From Calendula officinalis (taxonomy: Eukaryota; Streptophyta; Magnoliopsida; Asterales; Asteraceae): 64,000 nucleotides of DNA. Shown piece by piece: positions 1 through 12,493 of this stretch. Every line of letters begins with the position of its first letter. The stretch's first letter is position 1. Below the pieces are notes generated by a model. The model did not search any database, was not told the DNA's origin, and saw nothing but the letters and a program-made list of their open reading frames with translations. The position numbers and the translations under genes are program-made. The stretch is taken from contig OY970822.1 of the NCBI GenBank assembly GCA_963853835.1, forward strand, positions 46,774,404 through 46,838,403. Reading direction: 5' to 3'.

Positions 1-640
1 GAGAAAGGAAGCAACCTCCTCATCGATACATGAATCGATAACATCAATGAAATAAAAAGAATCATCAGATTTGGAGGTATGCTTCATGGCTTTCTCAATA
101 GAGAAGGTGACCCTATCATCATCAATTCTCAGACTTAGTTGTTTTTTAGACACATGGAACATGGCATCCGACGTGTTCAAGAAAGGTCTTCCTAGAATTA
201 GTGGAACTTTGGGGTCCATATCCATTTCTAGGACAACGAAGTCAACAGGAAACACGAATTTGTCTACTCTAACAGGGACATTTTCTGTTATGCCAATGAG
301 ATATGTGTATGAAGGGTTTGCTAATCTTAAGATCATCCTAGTCGGCTTAAACTCGGTTAATCCTATTTTTGTAGCTATCGACAAGGGCATTAAACTTATA
401 CCAGCACCTAAATCTGCTAGACCATTGCAAACTAGTAAATTATTAAAAAGACAAGGGATTATGAAACTCCCTGAGTCTTCTCGCTTTGGTGGCATCTTGG
501 ATTGTATGATCGCCGAGCATTCTTCACTCAACACAGCTGAAGATGCTTCCTCCATTTGCACTTTGTTAGACACCAAATCTTTAATAAATTTTCCATAATT
601 TGGCATACTTTCCAACATATCAACCAAAGGTACATTAATG
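1..640 (-). pseudogene. Retroviral-type aspartic protease region, Athila-like (partial)
   Basis: Open on the minus strand from about 640 to the window edge. The protein contains an aspartic protease active site, Asp-Leu-Gly-Ala-Gly, at 400-414; the usual form in this family is DLGA(S/A). The second conserved protease block, ILGRPFL, follows about 90 residues later. The order of motifs (KMPPK, then DLGAG, then PVDFVVLEMD, then ILGRPFL) is that of plant Athila/Tat polyproteins. The enzyme would process the Gag-Pol precursor in the virus-like particle. It follows gag on the same strand with a frameshift around 705 between them. No stop is seen inside this stretch, but the upstream lesions make it untranslatable as a polyprotein. 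Confidence 0.8.
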
Positions 641-2530
641 CGTACTTGTTTCATCATATCAACAAACTTACCGTATTTTTCTTTGAGTTTCTCTTTCCTC
701 AACCGTTGTGGGAAAAGGAACTTTAGGTAGGTAAGAGCTTGTTGTGGCTTCCTTCTTGGATTCACTCTTCTTCGGTTCATCTTTCTCTACAATCTTCTCA
801 ACAAGCACCTATTCTTCATTCAATGGTGTCCCCTCTTCTACAAGTACCTGTTCGCTAGAATTATTAGCATTAATTTTAATCATAGGTGAACTTACCTCTT
901 TACCACTTCGTGTGGTAATGGCTTTGACATCCCTTGAATTGTTGAATTCTCCTTCAGGATTGGCTTGGGTAGAAGGGGGTCGATTGCCTTGTGGTCTTTC
1001 GGTTAAGGCTTGTGCAATCCTCCCAATGTCTCTTTCTAAGTTTTGAATGGTTGCTTGCTGGTTTCGGATACTTTGTTTCATCTCTTTAGAGTCTTGTTTG
1101 GTTTCTTCGTTTGTTTTGGCTTGGCTAGCCATAAATTGTCCAAACATACTCTCTAGAGACATTTGTTCTTCGGGATTAGAACTCGATCCGGGAGTGTTAG
1201 TATTATTTCGAGGAGGGTAGTTTGATTGGTTATTTTGAGGGAAACCGAGTGGATGTGATGGTCTAGGGGGGTAGTTGTTGTTATTGTTGTTGTAATTGCC
1301 CCTATTGTTGTTGTAATTGTTATTGAACCCTTGGTTTCCTCGTTGAAAATTTTGACCATAACCTTGGTTCAAGTAGTTGACCTCCTCTTCGGTCATCATT
1401 GGTTGATGTTTTTGGAATTCTTTAGCAAGGTGTGGTCCACCACATTTGTCGCATCCAACCTGTATAGCATGCAAAGAAGATGATATTTTATCTAACTTAT
1501 GCTCTAGCATGACTTGGTTATTCTTTATGGCGGCAACTTCATCAATTTGTCTATCATCAACAGCATTTACCGAACTCGTTTGTTTCCCGGCTCTTCTATC
1601 GGTTGCCCATTCCGCATTGTGCATTGCCATATCCTCCAAAAGTTGGTATCCTTCCGTAGGGGTTTTATACATGAATATTCCACCACTCGATGAACCGAGG
1701 GTGGATCGTGCATTGTTGGACAAACCCCTATAGAAGAGATGGACGATATTTTTCTTTTCAAACCCGTGATTTGGGCATCTTCTCAGCGTACCTTTGAAAC
1801 GTTACCATGCTTCCGTTAATGTTTCCCCTGCTTCCTGTTGAAAAGCCATAATGTCAGTTTTTAATTTATCCGCTTTCGCGGGTGGAAAATAAGGGTAAAA
1901 ATCGACTTCGGAGTTCTTCCCAAGTCGAAATAGAGTTTGGCTCAAGAGACTTGACCCAAATTTTCGCCTCTCCAATTAAACTAAAGGGGAATAATCTAAG
2001 TCTTATCGCATCTTGCGAAACGTTAGGTATTCTAAATAATTGGCAAATATCATTAAAGCACTCGATATGGTGATTTGGGTCATTTGTGAGTCTACCATCG
2101 TAACCCAAATCACGAACCATACCGAGGAATTGACTTTTAATTTCAAAATTTATGCCATTTATTTCCGGAAGTCTATTCGCCGGAATGGAATCAACCGGGG
2201 CTGTTTGCCTCCTTTGCCACATCGGACGTTCCAGTGGTGGTTCTCGATCACCCTTTAGATTATCAAGAATCGGTTCTTGATTATCAACTATTGGTTCCGG
2301 TATAACAAGAATCGGCTCCTGACTTTCAAAACTTTGGACTTGAACTTCAAAAAGTGGATTTTGATTTTCAAGACTTGGTTCCCCAATATTTTGAGATTTC
2401 TTTATGGTTGCGTTGTATCTTGCTTCTAATTGAGTCCTCTTTCTCCTTCGAAAAATTTCTCTGGATCGGAGGACGGTGAAGGTTGATCAGGTTTAGACTT
2501 TTTGCCTCTAAGAGTATTCTTATTGCTCAT
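641..2530 (-). pseudogene. Athila-like Gag, broken by stops and frameshifts
   Basis: The start codon is at 2530 on the minus strand. The retrotransposon gag domain (capsid-like) spans about 2222 to 1866 and contains the WELRSRFL-type motif. It is followed by YRGLSNNAR at about 1740, an Asn-rich linker (1350-1200), and a degenerate zinc knuckle Cys-x2-Cys-GGPH at about 1440. The last knuckle cysteine is replaced by Phe. Gag would form the virus-like particle and bind genomic RNA. Lesions I can see: a frameshift near 2440, a frameshift near 1870, an in-frame TAA at 1802-1804 (between Ala-Trp and Arg-Phe-Lys), a TAG at 809-811, and a frameshift near 705. The plus-strand ORFs here are shadows. 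Confidence 0.8.
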
Positions 2531-2686
2531 ACACCTGCACAACTCAAAGCAAAGAGTTAACACGAAACTGATAAACAAAATAAAGGAAAACAAAAATTAC
2601 AAATAAAATAACTTATTTAAGAATATATTCCTAAACAAGGATCAATTAACTAATTAACTTTCAAAAACTTGAAAACATAAAACCGC

Positions 2687-2704
2687 TCCCCGGCAGCGGC
2701 GCCA
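2687..2704 (-). other. Primer-binding site (tRNA-Asp type)
   Basis: On the minus strand this reads TGGCGCCGCTGCCGGGGA, complementary to the 3' end expected of plant tRNA-Asp apart from one base. It lies six nt inside the LTR, as expected for minus-strand priming of reverse transcription in Athila-type elements. Confidence 0.75.
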
Positions 2705-2710
2705 AAAACT

Positions 2711-4053
2711 TGATGTGTTAAATCCAGTTATAAAATTATGTCTCCTAAATACCACTACTCTAGATTACCACATTCATGGGCAAGTATACCTAATCGTGGG
2801 TAATATAGCTTAGATAAGTATTTCGGGTTATCGAATCCACAGGGAACGGTTATGTAATCAAGTAAAAGTAAGCTAAAGAGTTAACCAAGAGAATTGTTTT
2901 AATCATGTTTTGATTTTGTTGAATGTAAATAAGAAAGTAAAGTAATCAAGAACGTTATTTGAACGTTAATTTGATAATTAAGAGATATTCACTATGTATG
3001 GATTCATCTAGTTCTAAGTATGGTTATTATGTACCCGTTAGTCTAATGTTCTAGAAGTCACAGTATTAGATTTCTCTCAATTCCATTTAATAAACGAATT
3101 ACAACTAATAGGAATTTCTTCTCTCAAAAGTTATAATTAATCACACTTCTATTTATTGAAATTACCGACTTGAATTACCTAAGACTTCTAACCTAGAATT
3201 TTCATTACTAGGGTTGAACTTCTTGTTTAATCTAACTTATTGGAATCTTGTCTCTAATCCCTATTTCTAGTGAATTACCAACTAGGTCATAAATGAAAAC
3301 TTGGGGAAGTAATCAATTAAACCAAGTGTTGTCAATACCTAATTAAATCAATTACCAACGATAAAGAAACGAAAATTCATAGATTAAACTAAAAGAGTAA
3401 TTAAACATCAACAATTGTTTGAACATAAACATAACCCTAAAATTAAACCATACTTAATCCTAGAATCATCCAAACATAATGAATATAAAGATTACTAGCA
3501 CATAGACATGCTAGAAATCGACAAACAAGAATTCAAAGATAGAAATACAACCATGAAATTGTTCCAAAATGATAAGAAACCAATAATTGCTTGTTTGGTT
3601 GAAGAAAACCTTGAAGAATTGCTCCCAAATTTGTCCTCCAACTGCCCAAAAACGCACACGTTCAAAAGATAACTGATTTCCTGGACTTGATCTGTACTTT
3701 AACATATTCTTGGACGCATAGTTCGCGATTGCGAACTAAAGTTCGCGTCGCGAACTCCAATTTGTGCAGAATTCCCGATCGTTAGCAGTTGTTCCCGATC
3801 GTGAAAAGCCAACAGAAACTTTTGGGTCTTGATCGTGAATAGTTCACGATTAGTTCACGTTCGGGAACTTCTTCAGGCGCGTTTTCTTGCATTTTCGGCT
3901 ATCTTTTGATCAGTTTTCGACCTCATGTCCGCTTTACCACCTGAAATGTAAAATAAACACACAATTGAGTAATATCACATGCATTTGCTTCTAAAACGTA
4001 CTCAAAATGAACGATAGTGACAATGTTGAACGTGTCTAAAAACGTCAATATCA
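2711..4053 (-). repeat. Athila-like 5' LTR (1,343 bp)
   Basis: Bounded by inverted ends: the minus-strand LTR begins TGATATTGACG at 4053 and ends ACACATCA at 2711, directly before the PBS. The interval 3720-3880 holds a cluster of near-palindromes of the type GTTCGCGACGCGAAC and GTTCCCGATCG. The partner LTR is outside the window, so the boundaries rest on the TG/CA ends and PBS spacing. Short ORFs inside it are not coding. Confidence 0.7.
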
Positions 4054-4407
4054 GCGGGGAATTTTATAGGACACCCAAAATACTGTTTAGTGATATTTAT
4101 ATAAAACCCAAGAAATTATTTCATATTATGAAAACAAAATCAGAGTTCCAAGATATTTTCGATATCATAAATCTCAAATTAATATACTAAATTTATATTT
4201 GATGTTTGTTTATATTAAAAAAAACATAAATTTAAAGATATTTCTTATGAGTAAAAACCCCATAATGTCACACAGGCTCATATGCGCCGAATTTAGGCTA
4301 CACACAAAGCGCGTGATCAATTTTAGGTTTAACCGGCTCGCAAAGCGAGAAACGCACTTTATAAAAGAAAAAGAAAAACATGTCAAAGTTAAGATATATG
4401 CTTCAAA
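4054..4407. other. AT-rich spacer, no feature recognised
   Basis: Between the Athila LTR and the Helitron. I see no coding signal or repeat structure. The 114-codon ORF starting at 4199 is low-complexity and crosses the Helitron boundary, so it is not accepted. Confidence 0.4.
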
Positions 4408-5369
4408 TCTACTTCTATATATGAAGCCTAATTTTGAATTAATTTTGACAACTCATTTCAAGCTTTTTCATTGGCTGCCAATGCTGACATGTAATCCCAA
4501 AAACGCCACGTGTCACCGATTAAAACATAATCTGCCCATTTAACAAGCGCTATCCTCCCTTAACGTTTCCATTGCTCTCGATTAACCAAACCCTGGTGAC
4601 AAACTCATCTGAAATGTCATCTTCAACGACAAAATAACTAGCAATCCCTGGCTTGAAACCTCTGCCATTCTCAACTTCATACGCAATTGAAGAGATCTGA
4701 GAATTGCAGTATAGTCATCTTCATACAGTTTCAAATGGTAGGCCTTAATTGAGAAAAACCAACCGCGATTTTTGAAGTATATGCAATTTCAAATGGTAAG
4801 CCCTACAGAGAAACAATTCGTGATTTTCTTGCTTATTTTCAAAATCAAGCTTCTTGCTTTTGAAAATATACTAATTTGTAACAAAATCTGGTTCGTCATT
4901 ATTATTCATTGCAATTTTCTATATACTATTTGGGAAAGGATATGGCTATTATCCAATGAGCCTAAACGTTCTTCCATTTTTATTTCTTAATTGAAGATTT
5001 CAGCATTTTGGTTGTGCACACCAACTGTTTGATGAATTGTCTATTCAACAAAGTAAGAATTACACTTTAATTTACCAAATATGATGGCCTGGATATTCCT
5101 TATAAATTTATAATAGCAATTCCTGATATATTATGCTTTTGTGTGTATATTTAAAAACAATTAGGCCTCTTTTGCTTTATGTATTTACATATGCATTTGC
5201 TATTATAATGAATATATGATAGTTTATAAAGCTCTTGCAAATATAATTTGCTTGCAGCGGGTTTTGTAACCTGTCAAATTCAAGGTAATATATAAATCAA
5301 CCCAAGAATTCCGTATATTTTTGTTAAAGAATTAATGTTTACAAAATTTTAAACCAACCCAACAATGTA

Positions 5370-5450
5370 ATTTTCGGTCTTTCGGTTCTCGGTCCTAGCC
5401 GGTCCGGTTCGGTTCGGTCCGGTCCGATTCTTGGACCGTGAACAGGCCTA
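5370..5450. repeat. GGTTCGGTCCGG-rich remnant, hAT-MITE-like
   Basis: Repeats of CGGTTCGG/CGGTCCGG ending in TTCTTGGACCGTGAACAGGCC. Similar blocks occur at 10868-10992 and 24893-25012, both ending in a GGACCGT or GGAACCG motif next to a CA-rich terminus. This resembles the ends of plant hAT-type MITEs, but no matching opposite terminus or 8-bp duplication was found. Confidence 0.35.
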
Positions 5451-5884
5451 AAGGTTAGTGATTAAACTGCAATGGATGTTACGGATGATAAAGCTAAAGA
5501 AGGTAAACTTTTGGGTTTCATATTTTTTAGTTTTTCCACTTAAAATAAAGTATATTGCTATTTTAGTATTTTATGATATTTGTCTCATATAAACATTTAA
5601 CCTCAAAAGTTGAAGTCTTTACATTTTGAAGTCAAACATGCTAATGTTCATATACAAATTAGATATTTATTTGTAAATGTTGAAGATAATTTTGTTAGAA
5701 GTTAGAACCATGTAAGATTATACAAGAAGTCATACAAGTAGAAAAAGATTGGTGATGTAGTTTTTCACAAAATCATATCGAATTCAAATATGTTTATAAA
5801 ATATTTAGTATCAAAAGTCAATGTACCCAAACAACTTATTTTTTGTCATGTGTATGTAGGTACCATTTATACAACTTCTTTTAG

Positions 5885-6047
5885 GGCAAGTTAGATTAGT
5901 ATCTTGTGATCAAATGCTATCGGTTTGGAGATATGTTGTAGTTGGTGCAGCCGTTATTATGACTCCATCAACAGACCCTTTGACAGCGATGCTATTGGCT
6001 GGACAACTTTTGGGTCTTTACTTTGGTGATGCATGGACCGTTCAAGC
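5885..6047 (+). pseudogene. TATC: Chloroplast TatC exon fragment captured in the Helitron
   Basis: After a splice-acceptor-like TTCTTTTAG at 5876-5884 the frame encodes about 54 residues that match the C-terminal part of plant chloroplast TatC. Recognisable blocks are the SxDQMLSVWRYVVVGA helix, TPSTDPLT, and MLLAGxLLGLYFG. TatC is the polytopic thylakoid-membrane receptor subunit of the twin-arginine (delta-pH) translocase. Compared with the family as I know it, about three residues are missing just before TPSTDP, and similarity stops after the GxAW motif, where an unrelated tail runs to a stop at 6118-6120. No other TatC exon was found, and no promoter is visible. It lies inside Helitron ends, so capture is the simplest origin. 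The 68-codon ORF from 5914 may be transcribed but cannot make a functional translocase. Confidence 0.75.
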
Positions 6048-8125
6048 CTACATAATGCATTGTTGGTGTAGAATGAAAAAAATGTCATATAGATGTACAG
6101 TGATGGTGTTTTTTTTGTAGAATATATTCAGTATGTATTTATGGTACATAATACTGTGTACTGAAAAAACTAAGAGATGTCAACATGAAACCAAATTTCT
6201 TGCTTTAACATAAAATCCTAAATGGGGTTTTTCTTCACCATAAACTTCTATTTGACGAATTTTTCATCAAAATCCTTCAAATTTTCCATCAAAATGCATT
6301 CGTAGCTGACATAATCTTTGGTCTGTTCTACAGGTACTAATATTCAGACGAATAAAGAAGTTTACGGTAGAACGAGATATGTGGCGATCGTGGAGTAGCA
6401 TCGACTACGAGTACAAGAGGTTGAAATTAGAATTTTTTTTTATTATATAGGGCTTACCTGATGAAGAGAGTAAATAATTGATCAATCGGAGGTTCATCAA
6501 GTAAGCGTGCATCACCAACATTGGAAAGAATACTACTTTCATCTCCTATACACGAGTCAATGGCTACTATTAATCAGGCAGCGCGTGGGGTCAGTTACAT
6601 AATCTTTTGAAATTAAAGGTTTTCTATATGGATGATGGTACACTACCGTTTTTATCCATACACCAGTGGTTTTGTCTGTTATCTTATCAGGGATAAATAG
6701 TCAAAACTACTCATTGTATAGTGATGCGCAAATCACCACCCTTTTTACATATACTTAGTGTGTCGGATGTGATTGTCAAATTTATGTTATTTCAATAATA
6801 ATTTAATTTTATGCTATAATAAAATGATTGAAAAGGTTTTAGTCACTAAGTGGCCCGACATTGACCCGTTTGATTCAATTCACCCTATTCTCATTTAGCT
6901 AAGTTTTTAACTTTACCGTTTGACCGTTCAGTCATTTGAGATTGTTAAATATTAATCAAATCGATAAAAATGGGTTGAAATTGGCACCTTTAACACAAAC
7001 TAAATCCAACCACTAATCTTTTGTGACATTTTGGATGTTTTCATTGCTACAGGAATATTCATTAAATATTTCTTCACCAAAACACGAACAAAATTGGAAA
7101 CTGATCAATTGAGAGAAAACCCAAGTCCAGTTTCGGTTTTGATACGTTCTTAACACGTAATATTCTTATCACTCTTTCATGAGGATTGATGTTAATGGCA
7201 CTTGTGTTGTGACAAGGTATATTCTTAATATTCGTTTCCATTCTTAATGGTAATTTGATTTGAGATACCTAACTCACATATTTTTACTCAATTCAATTTG
7301 TTTTTTATTTATTTATTGTATTTCCTTTTTTCTTTTCTTCTTTTGGATGTGGTGGTTAAACAATTTTCATATATATTATAGGTATAGAGTGTGAAACGGC
7401 TAACGTTGTGCAAGTGTGTTTAACATTGATTTATATGTTAGAATATCCTGTTTTTCAGAATAAACCAATGAATTATTGATTTGTATTGTAAAAGGAGATT
7501 ATATTAGTAAATTGATCTTTTTTGCAATTTTTTATTTTTGAAATTGTTTGACGATAATATGTTGAAAATGATGTTCATGGCTTTGCTAAAGTGTGGCTAC
7601 ACTTTCTGGAAAGTTATATTTTAATTAAGTTGTCTCAATCTATGCAACTAGCAGAATATAGCATTAGAAATGGTATGCATACATGATGATATCTTTTGAC
7701 GTGAATTTTATACTTTATACAGTACAAGATTTATAAATAAATGTGGCTTGATTTGTGTTTGCAGCTAGGTGCAGATGTGCCTTCAAAACCAATCACTCTT
7801 TTGCCAAAGATATAATTACGTCAGACGTTGTCGCAAGTTGGTTTGTTTCTTTAAAAACAAATATCATCACATGGTCAACTGTATGCCGATGTATCAAGAG
7901 TTGAGAGCAAGAAATTAGATTAAAGGTTATTTGTTGCGACAAAGATGTCAATTACATTAACTCAACAACAAATGTCGTTTACAAATAAGTTTTATTTCGT
8001 TTCTAAATTTCCTATATCATTTATTCATGTATCAAAAATTGTTTCCCATCATTTCAATTATGGAATATTATGTTATTTCAACAATATCACTATTTTGTTA
8101 TTTTCGTATATCTCTTTTGAAGAAT

Positions 8126-8156
8126 GCCCGCCCAATTGGGCGGGCTTTGAAGCTAG
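8126..8156 (+). other. Helitron 3' terminal hairpin and CTAG end
   Basis: GCCCGCCCAATTGGGCGGGC (8126-8145) is a perfect GC-rich palindrome in AT-rich surroundings, followed by TTTGAAG and CTAG. This matches the conserved Helitron terminator layout (hairpin about 10 nt upstream of CTRR). Confidence 0.8.
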
Positions 8157-11100
8157 TATGTTATATATAGTAATATGTTGTAATATAATATTAAATACAT
8201 TTAAACTTTTAAATAAAAATGATAATATATAAAAGTGAAAGGGTTTTTGAAATTTTCTAAAAAAAGACTAGCTAAAATTGAAATTTTGGTTAGAAAGAAA
8301 AACAATTAATGAATGGAATAATAAAATATCAAAAGAGAAAATCAGTAATTACCGAACCCTAGTGAGTCAAACAGAAGTGGCAAGAACAAAAGAAGAAAAA
8401 GTCAAAATTGATGATGCCAAGTTCAATGTGTATGAAGGATAAAAGAGTAATTATACATTCAATGGTAAATGTAGTATATATATACAACGAAAAATTGGTG
8501 CCCACGCTTTGCGGCTGGATGAAAATATACACATTATATTTATAGTTAACATATCTATACTCGATACAAAGATTTTGCGCGCAACCGAAGGATGAGTGTA
8601 TAGGTTAACATGTAAAAATTTAATATAACCAAGCAAACTTAAGTTTACCGTCACTTATGAACCAATCTTTCAATACTGAAGGGGTGTAGGGCCCACATTC
8701 AGTTCCTACATCATCAGACAAACCAAATAAACATATCATCACAACTACAAAACAAAAAACTATAGAATAATTATTAATATATAAAAAAAAATACTCGGGC
8801 AACCTCCTCAACAGAACACATGCTAATGGTGCCATCTACAATTAAAATTTTATAAAAACAGTTAAGAAAAGCTAAAGTTGTAAGTTAGTGAGCCTTGATA
8901 ATAGATTCCTTCATTGCATCTGTGTACAGAAATACATATTTAGCTGTGGAATTCTGAATTGAAATCTTATGAATAATTAATTTAATTAATTTGATACAAT
9001 AGTAATTATATTTTGGTAAGAATCGTAAACCGGATTTTAGATTTTTAATAGGAAATTTATGTTTTGGGTCATCATGAAGTGTGCCAAAAAATCACATGTT
9101 TTGAACCAAAACCTAAACATCGTTTTTTTCCACCTCTAGATACGCATTTGAACTTGTGTGCGTGTGTCAATTTTAATATAGCAATTTATAGAGATGCAAA
9201 TATTTAGCAGATTTTCATAAATAGATATTTAGGTCTCAGCGCAACCAAATCACCGGAATTAAATATTTTCTTAACTGTCCTATATTTTTGTTTTAAAAGT
9301 TTTTTTGATACCTGTCAATGCTAGGATTCCCCATGTTAGCACTGTCCCAGTTATAAATGAAACAGACAATCCTGCACAAATCATGAGCTGCAAAATAGAA
9401 AAATAGAAATTACATAAATTTAAATAACTTAACTTTTCTTTTACTAACTTTTTTGGTGAACAATTTGTGAGTGAAAGAGGTGTTTAATGTGTTTAAAAAC
9501 CTGATTTGCTTCTGTTAATCCAGCTCTTAAACTTTTGAGTGCAATTTCAGTTGTGAATACATGTACTTTATAAATAATAAAATTACCCAGTGAAGATGAC
9601 CGTAAGCAGGTTCATCAACATAAATTCACAAACCATTTGACCCATTTAACTTCTTTATTTGAAATTGAAAAAAATATGTGAACAATCAAGTATCATGATT
9701 AAAATATAGTACTATAAAATCAATCTAGAAGTCAAAATTAGGTTAAAATCTTGCAGGGTTGAACTAAAAATTATTGCAATTTTTTTGTAGGCTAAAAATG
9801 ATTAAAAAAAAGTTAGGTAAAAATCTTGCACGATCAAATTAGGTTAAAATATTGCAATTAAAATAGTCATTTTTGAATTCATCATTTGTTTATTGCAATT
9901 TGTGACCCTAAGAAATTCATCTCGATGACAAATATGACCCAAAAGTAGAGGTTTTGATAATGGAAGGTTTTTCTCCATCGACAATCTCCCAAACATTAAT
10001 CTTATTTTTTTTTTCTTGATGTTCTCTTCTTGATTGCTTCTCAAATGCCATTTGGATTCAACTTATCTGAATATTAAATCAATTAGATAAGGTAAGTATA
10101 TTTGAGCAGCAACAGAAAATTAGTTAGTTACTTACCTTGTCGATACAAAAACTTCACATGCAAGCATGTTCTTATACACATAGATGATCCAGAAAGCTTG
10201 ATATGGAAGCCTGGTTCATATAACATTTAGGCAGAGTTTTATAGTGTAAGGGACGTGTATTTTACATAACCAGTTAACCTTTCTACATAGGCACTAACAC
10301 TAAATTTGGACAAAAATAAGATAATAGGAAGGGTCTTCTTATTACGCAATACACAACCGTAGTAGATTTTTTTAATTTATGAAACAATTTAATGCAAAGT
10401 GTCAAAAAACTATAAGAGAGATAGAAAGAGTACCCTTTGTTGGACCACCACATGCTGATAGAAAGAGGCTTTGAATTGCAGTCAATATTTTATAAATGAT
10501 GAGAGTTTTGTGCATATGCAAGACCAAAATTAAATGATGGGCTCAACGGGCTCCCAAGTCCAATTCCATATCCTATGCCATGGCATAATTCCAGTTCTTC
10601 AATTTTTCTATATTTTGCAACGTCCTTTTTTTTCAATTGATCAAGAACAATAACGATGTCAACTTACAGTAAAAATTGAGTAAAATGCAACAATTTTAAA
10701 ATGGAATTTTCTCCAAAAAGCGAAAAGTTTAGCATATTATGCTATGAATGGATAAGAAATATAATCATTAGTGGGAAATAATCTTACACTCAGGTTCATA
10801 TTCCACCCCATGAGTTAACCTTCCTAGTTTGGTCACCATCCTTGCAGATTTTGGGTAACGCCTGTCGAATTAACCTTCCTAAGAACCAAACCAGAACCGT
10901 TAATTCGGTAAAGTTCTCGGTTCTCATTTTTACTAAATTTCAGTTTTCGGGTTTACTGGCTCCGGTCCGATTCCGGAACCGAACACACCCTATTTAGGCT
11001 AGTATGCACATGCTCTCATTAGTAAAATCCTGGAGATATAAACATGTATCGAGTATAAAGTAAAACGATAATAAAAGTGTAATTTGCTCTTAATGGAAGA

Positions 11101-12111
11101 TAAAATTACTACTTACTGATCAGAACCGGATACATAAAGATCTGTATCCATGTGAGGATCATCAGAATCACTGTGAAGTATGAAAAAAAAAAAAAAGTCA
11201 AATAATTTAGAAGAAATAATTAGCATAAAATTTGAGCATATACCTTGCCAGCAAAATAAAGCATTACCAACAATTGATTCATTAGGCTTGTTATCAAGAG
11301 ACCTGAAATAAAGCATTTGCCTTGCAACTTTTTGATCACTCGTGGTCTCTTCAAAATTACAAAAATTCTTGAAGAATAATTTACCTTGCTACTATACTTT
11401 CACAGTTCTTCGTGGTCTCCTCAAAACTTCCAAAATTCTTCAAAATTCTTGAAGAAAAATTAACCTTGCTTATACAGTCATAGCTCATGTCGATCAAAAG
11501 TATAAGGAAGATGATAAAGATGTTGAAGATATGAGGAACAATTTTATGCCCTAGAAAATGAATGTGAAGATGACGCTTAGCGCTTATTTTGAATAATTTT
11601 GATGGCCTATTTATTTGTGCGATTAAAGAAGATTCAAGAATCAAGATACTCCAAACCAAAAGGAAAAAGAAAAAGAAGAAACAATAATTGTTGATGATGA
11701 TGAATATTAATAAATAGAATTAAAAATCTCTACTGATGTTGATAAAGAAATAGTGAGGGAAAAGTGTTGATAAAGAAATCTTGACCAATTGTTCAAGATC
11801 TGGATGTCATCTCTCTCACATCTTGTCATACCAAATTTCTCACCGACTACATCCGTATAGTAGGTGCTTAGCAGAAGAAGAAGGAAATGAGATGTGGAGT
11901 AAGGAACACGCCAGAGTGGAAGAATGGAAAAGAACTGCTCATCTCCTGTAGATGAGCAGTCAATGTTAATAAGTTAATGCGTAAAACCTCCTATATCCTT
12001 ATATTAAAAGTCAAAGTAGATTATTTTATTTTAAATTGTAATAAAACTTTTGGTAATCATATTTGAGATTACTACATATGTGGTTTGTTCGAGGAGGTCC
12101 AACAAAATAAT
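8157..12111. other. Intergenic, no gene recognised
   Basis: AT-rich, with no ORF carrying a recognisable domain. Small items: a GTGCCCACGCTTTGCGG segment near 8498 that resembles one near 16560 (GTGCCCGAGTTTCGCGACGG); a hAT-MITE-like GGTTCGG remnant at 10868-10992; and an imperfect direct repeat of about 65 bp (11340-11400 versus 11408-11475) containing CGTGGTCTC-TCAAAA and ATTCTTGAAGAA. Confidence 0.4.
10868..10992. repeat. GGTTCGG/GGTCCGATTCCGG remnant, hAT-MITE-like
   Basis: Contains GAACCGTTAATTCGG, TTCTCGGTTCTCATT and CTCCGGTCCGATTCCGGAAC, and ends GAACACACCC. Related in style to 5370-5450 and 24893-25012. It is only a fragment with no paired terminus. Confidence 0.3.
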
Positions 12112-12442
12112 AAAGTCCTAAGGGACAATTATTGGCCATTAGATCATCAAGATCAATGGTCCAGATTATATCACAAATTTAAATGATTTTTTGGGTGGAG
12201 GGGTATAATGGGCATTTTACCCATGACTTAAAAGCAAAACTTCTTCTTCACTCTTCATTCTTCCCCCTCTCTCTACGCTTCTTTCTCTGCACTCTCTCTC
12301 TTCCGAATCGTGAAATTGAAGACGAAATCCTCTTCTTTTTTCTGATCAATCGCCGATTTCTTATGATATTTTGCTAAAATCGTTTGTTCTACACTCCTAC
12401 AACATCGGATTTGTTATACTTTCATCTTTTACGCGATTGACA

Positions 12443-12493
12443 ATGGTCGATTCTATATCTTCTCCTTCCAAAAATCATTTGATGAACTTTCTG
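12443..12493 (+). pseudogene. Possible first exon of the degenerate MULE A transposase gene
   Basis: An ATG at 12443 opens a 17-codon exon (start MVDSISSPSKN) ending at a donor-like CTG|GTAATT. It sits in the same place relative to the TIR as the 61-nt first exon of MULE B (42106-42166). Its splice phase (0) does not match the next exon-like block (needs 1), so it is either mutated or not an exon. Confidence 0.3.

Larger units (their letters stand above)
1..4053 (-). mobile_element. 5' part of a Ty3/Athila-like LTR retrotransposon (decayed)
   Basis: Read on the minus strand, the order is LTR (4053 to 2711), a 6-nt gap, an 18-nt tRNA-Asp-type primer-binding site, leader, gag from 2530, and an aspartic protease that runs off the window at position 1. 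This is the 5' end of a Ty3-group element. The gag and protease style (C-x2-C-GGPH knuckle, DLGA protease motif) and the tRNA-Asp PBS are typical of the Athila lineage. Gag carries several stops and frameshifts, so the copy is dead. Reverse transcriptase, integrase and the 3' LTR would lie to the left of the window. Confidence 0.85.
4408..8156 (+). mobile_element. Non-autonomous Helitron carrying a captured gene exon
   Basis: The 3' end is diagnostic: a perfect 20-bp palindrome at 8126-8145, seven nt, then CTAG at 8153-8156 followed by host T. The proposed 5' end is the TC at 4408, preceded by host A, reading TCTACTTCTATATATGAAGC and followed by a stretch with a CACGTG box, typical of plant Helitron 5' ends. 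Insertion between A and T without target duplication fits Helitrons. No Rep/helicase ORF is present, so it would need a helper. It holds a TatC exon fragment (5885-6047) and a GGTTCGGTCC-rich segment (5370-5450). The 5' end is less certain than the 3' end. Confidence 0.7.

Noticed and set aside
71..598. 175-codon plus-strand ORF
   Set aside because: Shadow of the Athila protease frame on the minus strand, which carries the recognisable DLGAG and LGRPFL motifs.
4199..4543. 114-codon ORF
   Set aside because: Crosses the Helitron 5' boundary and has AT-driven composition.
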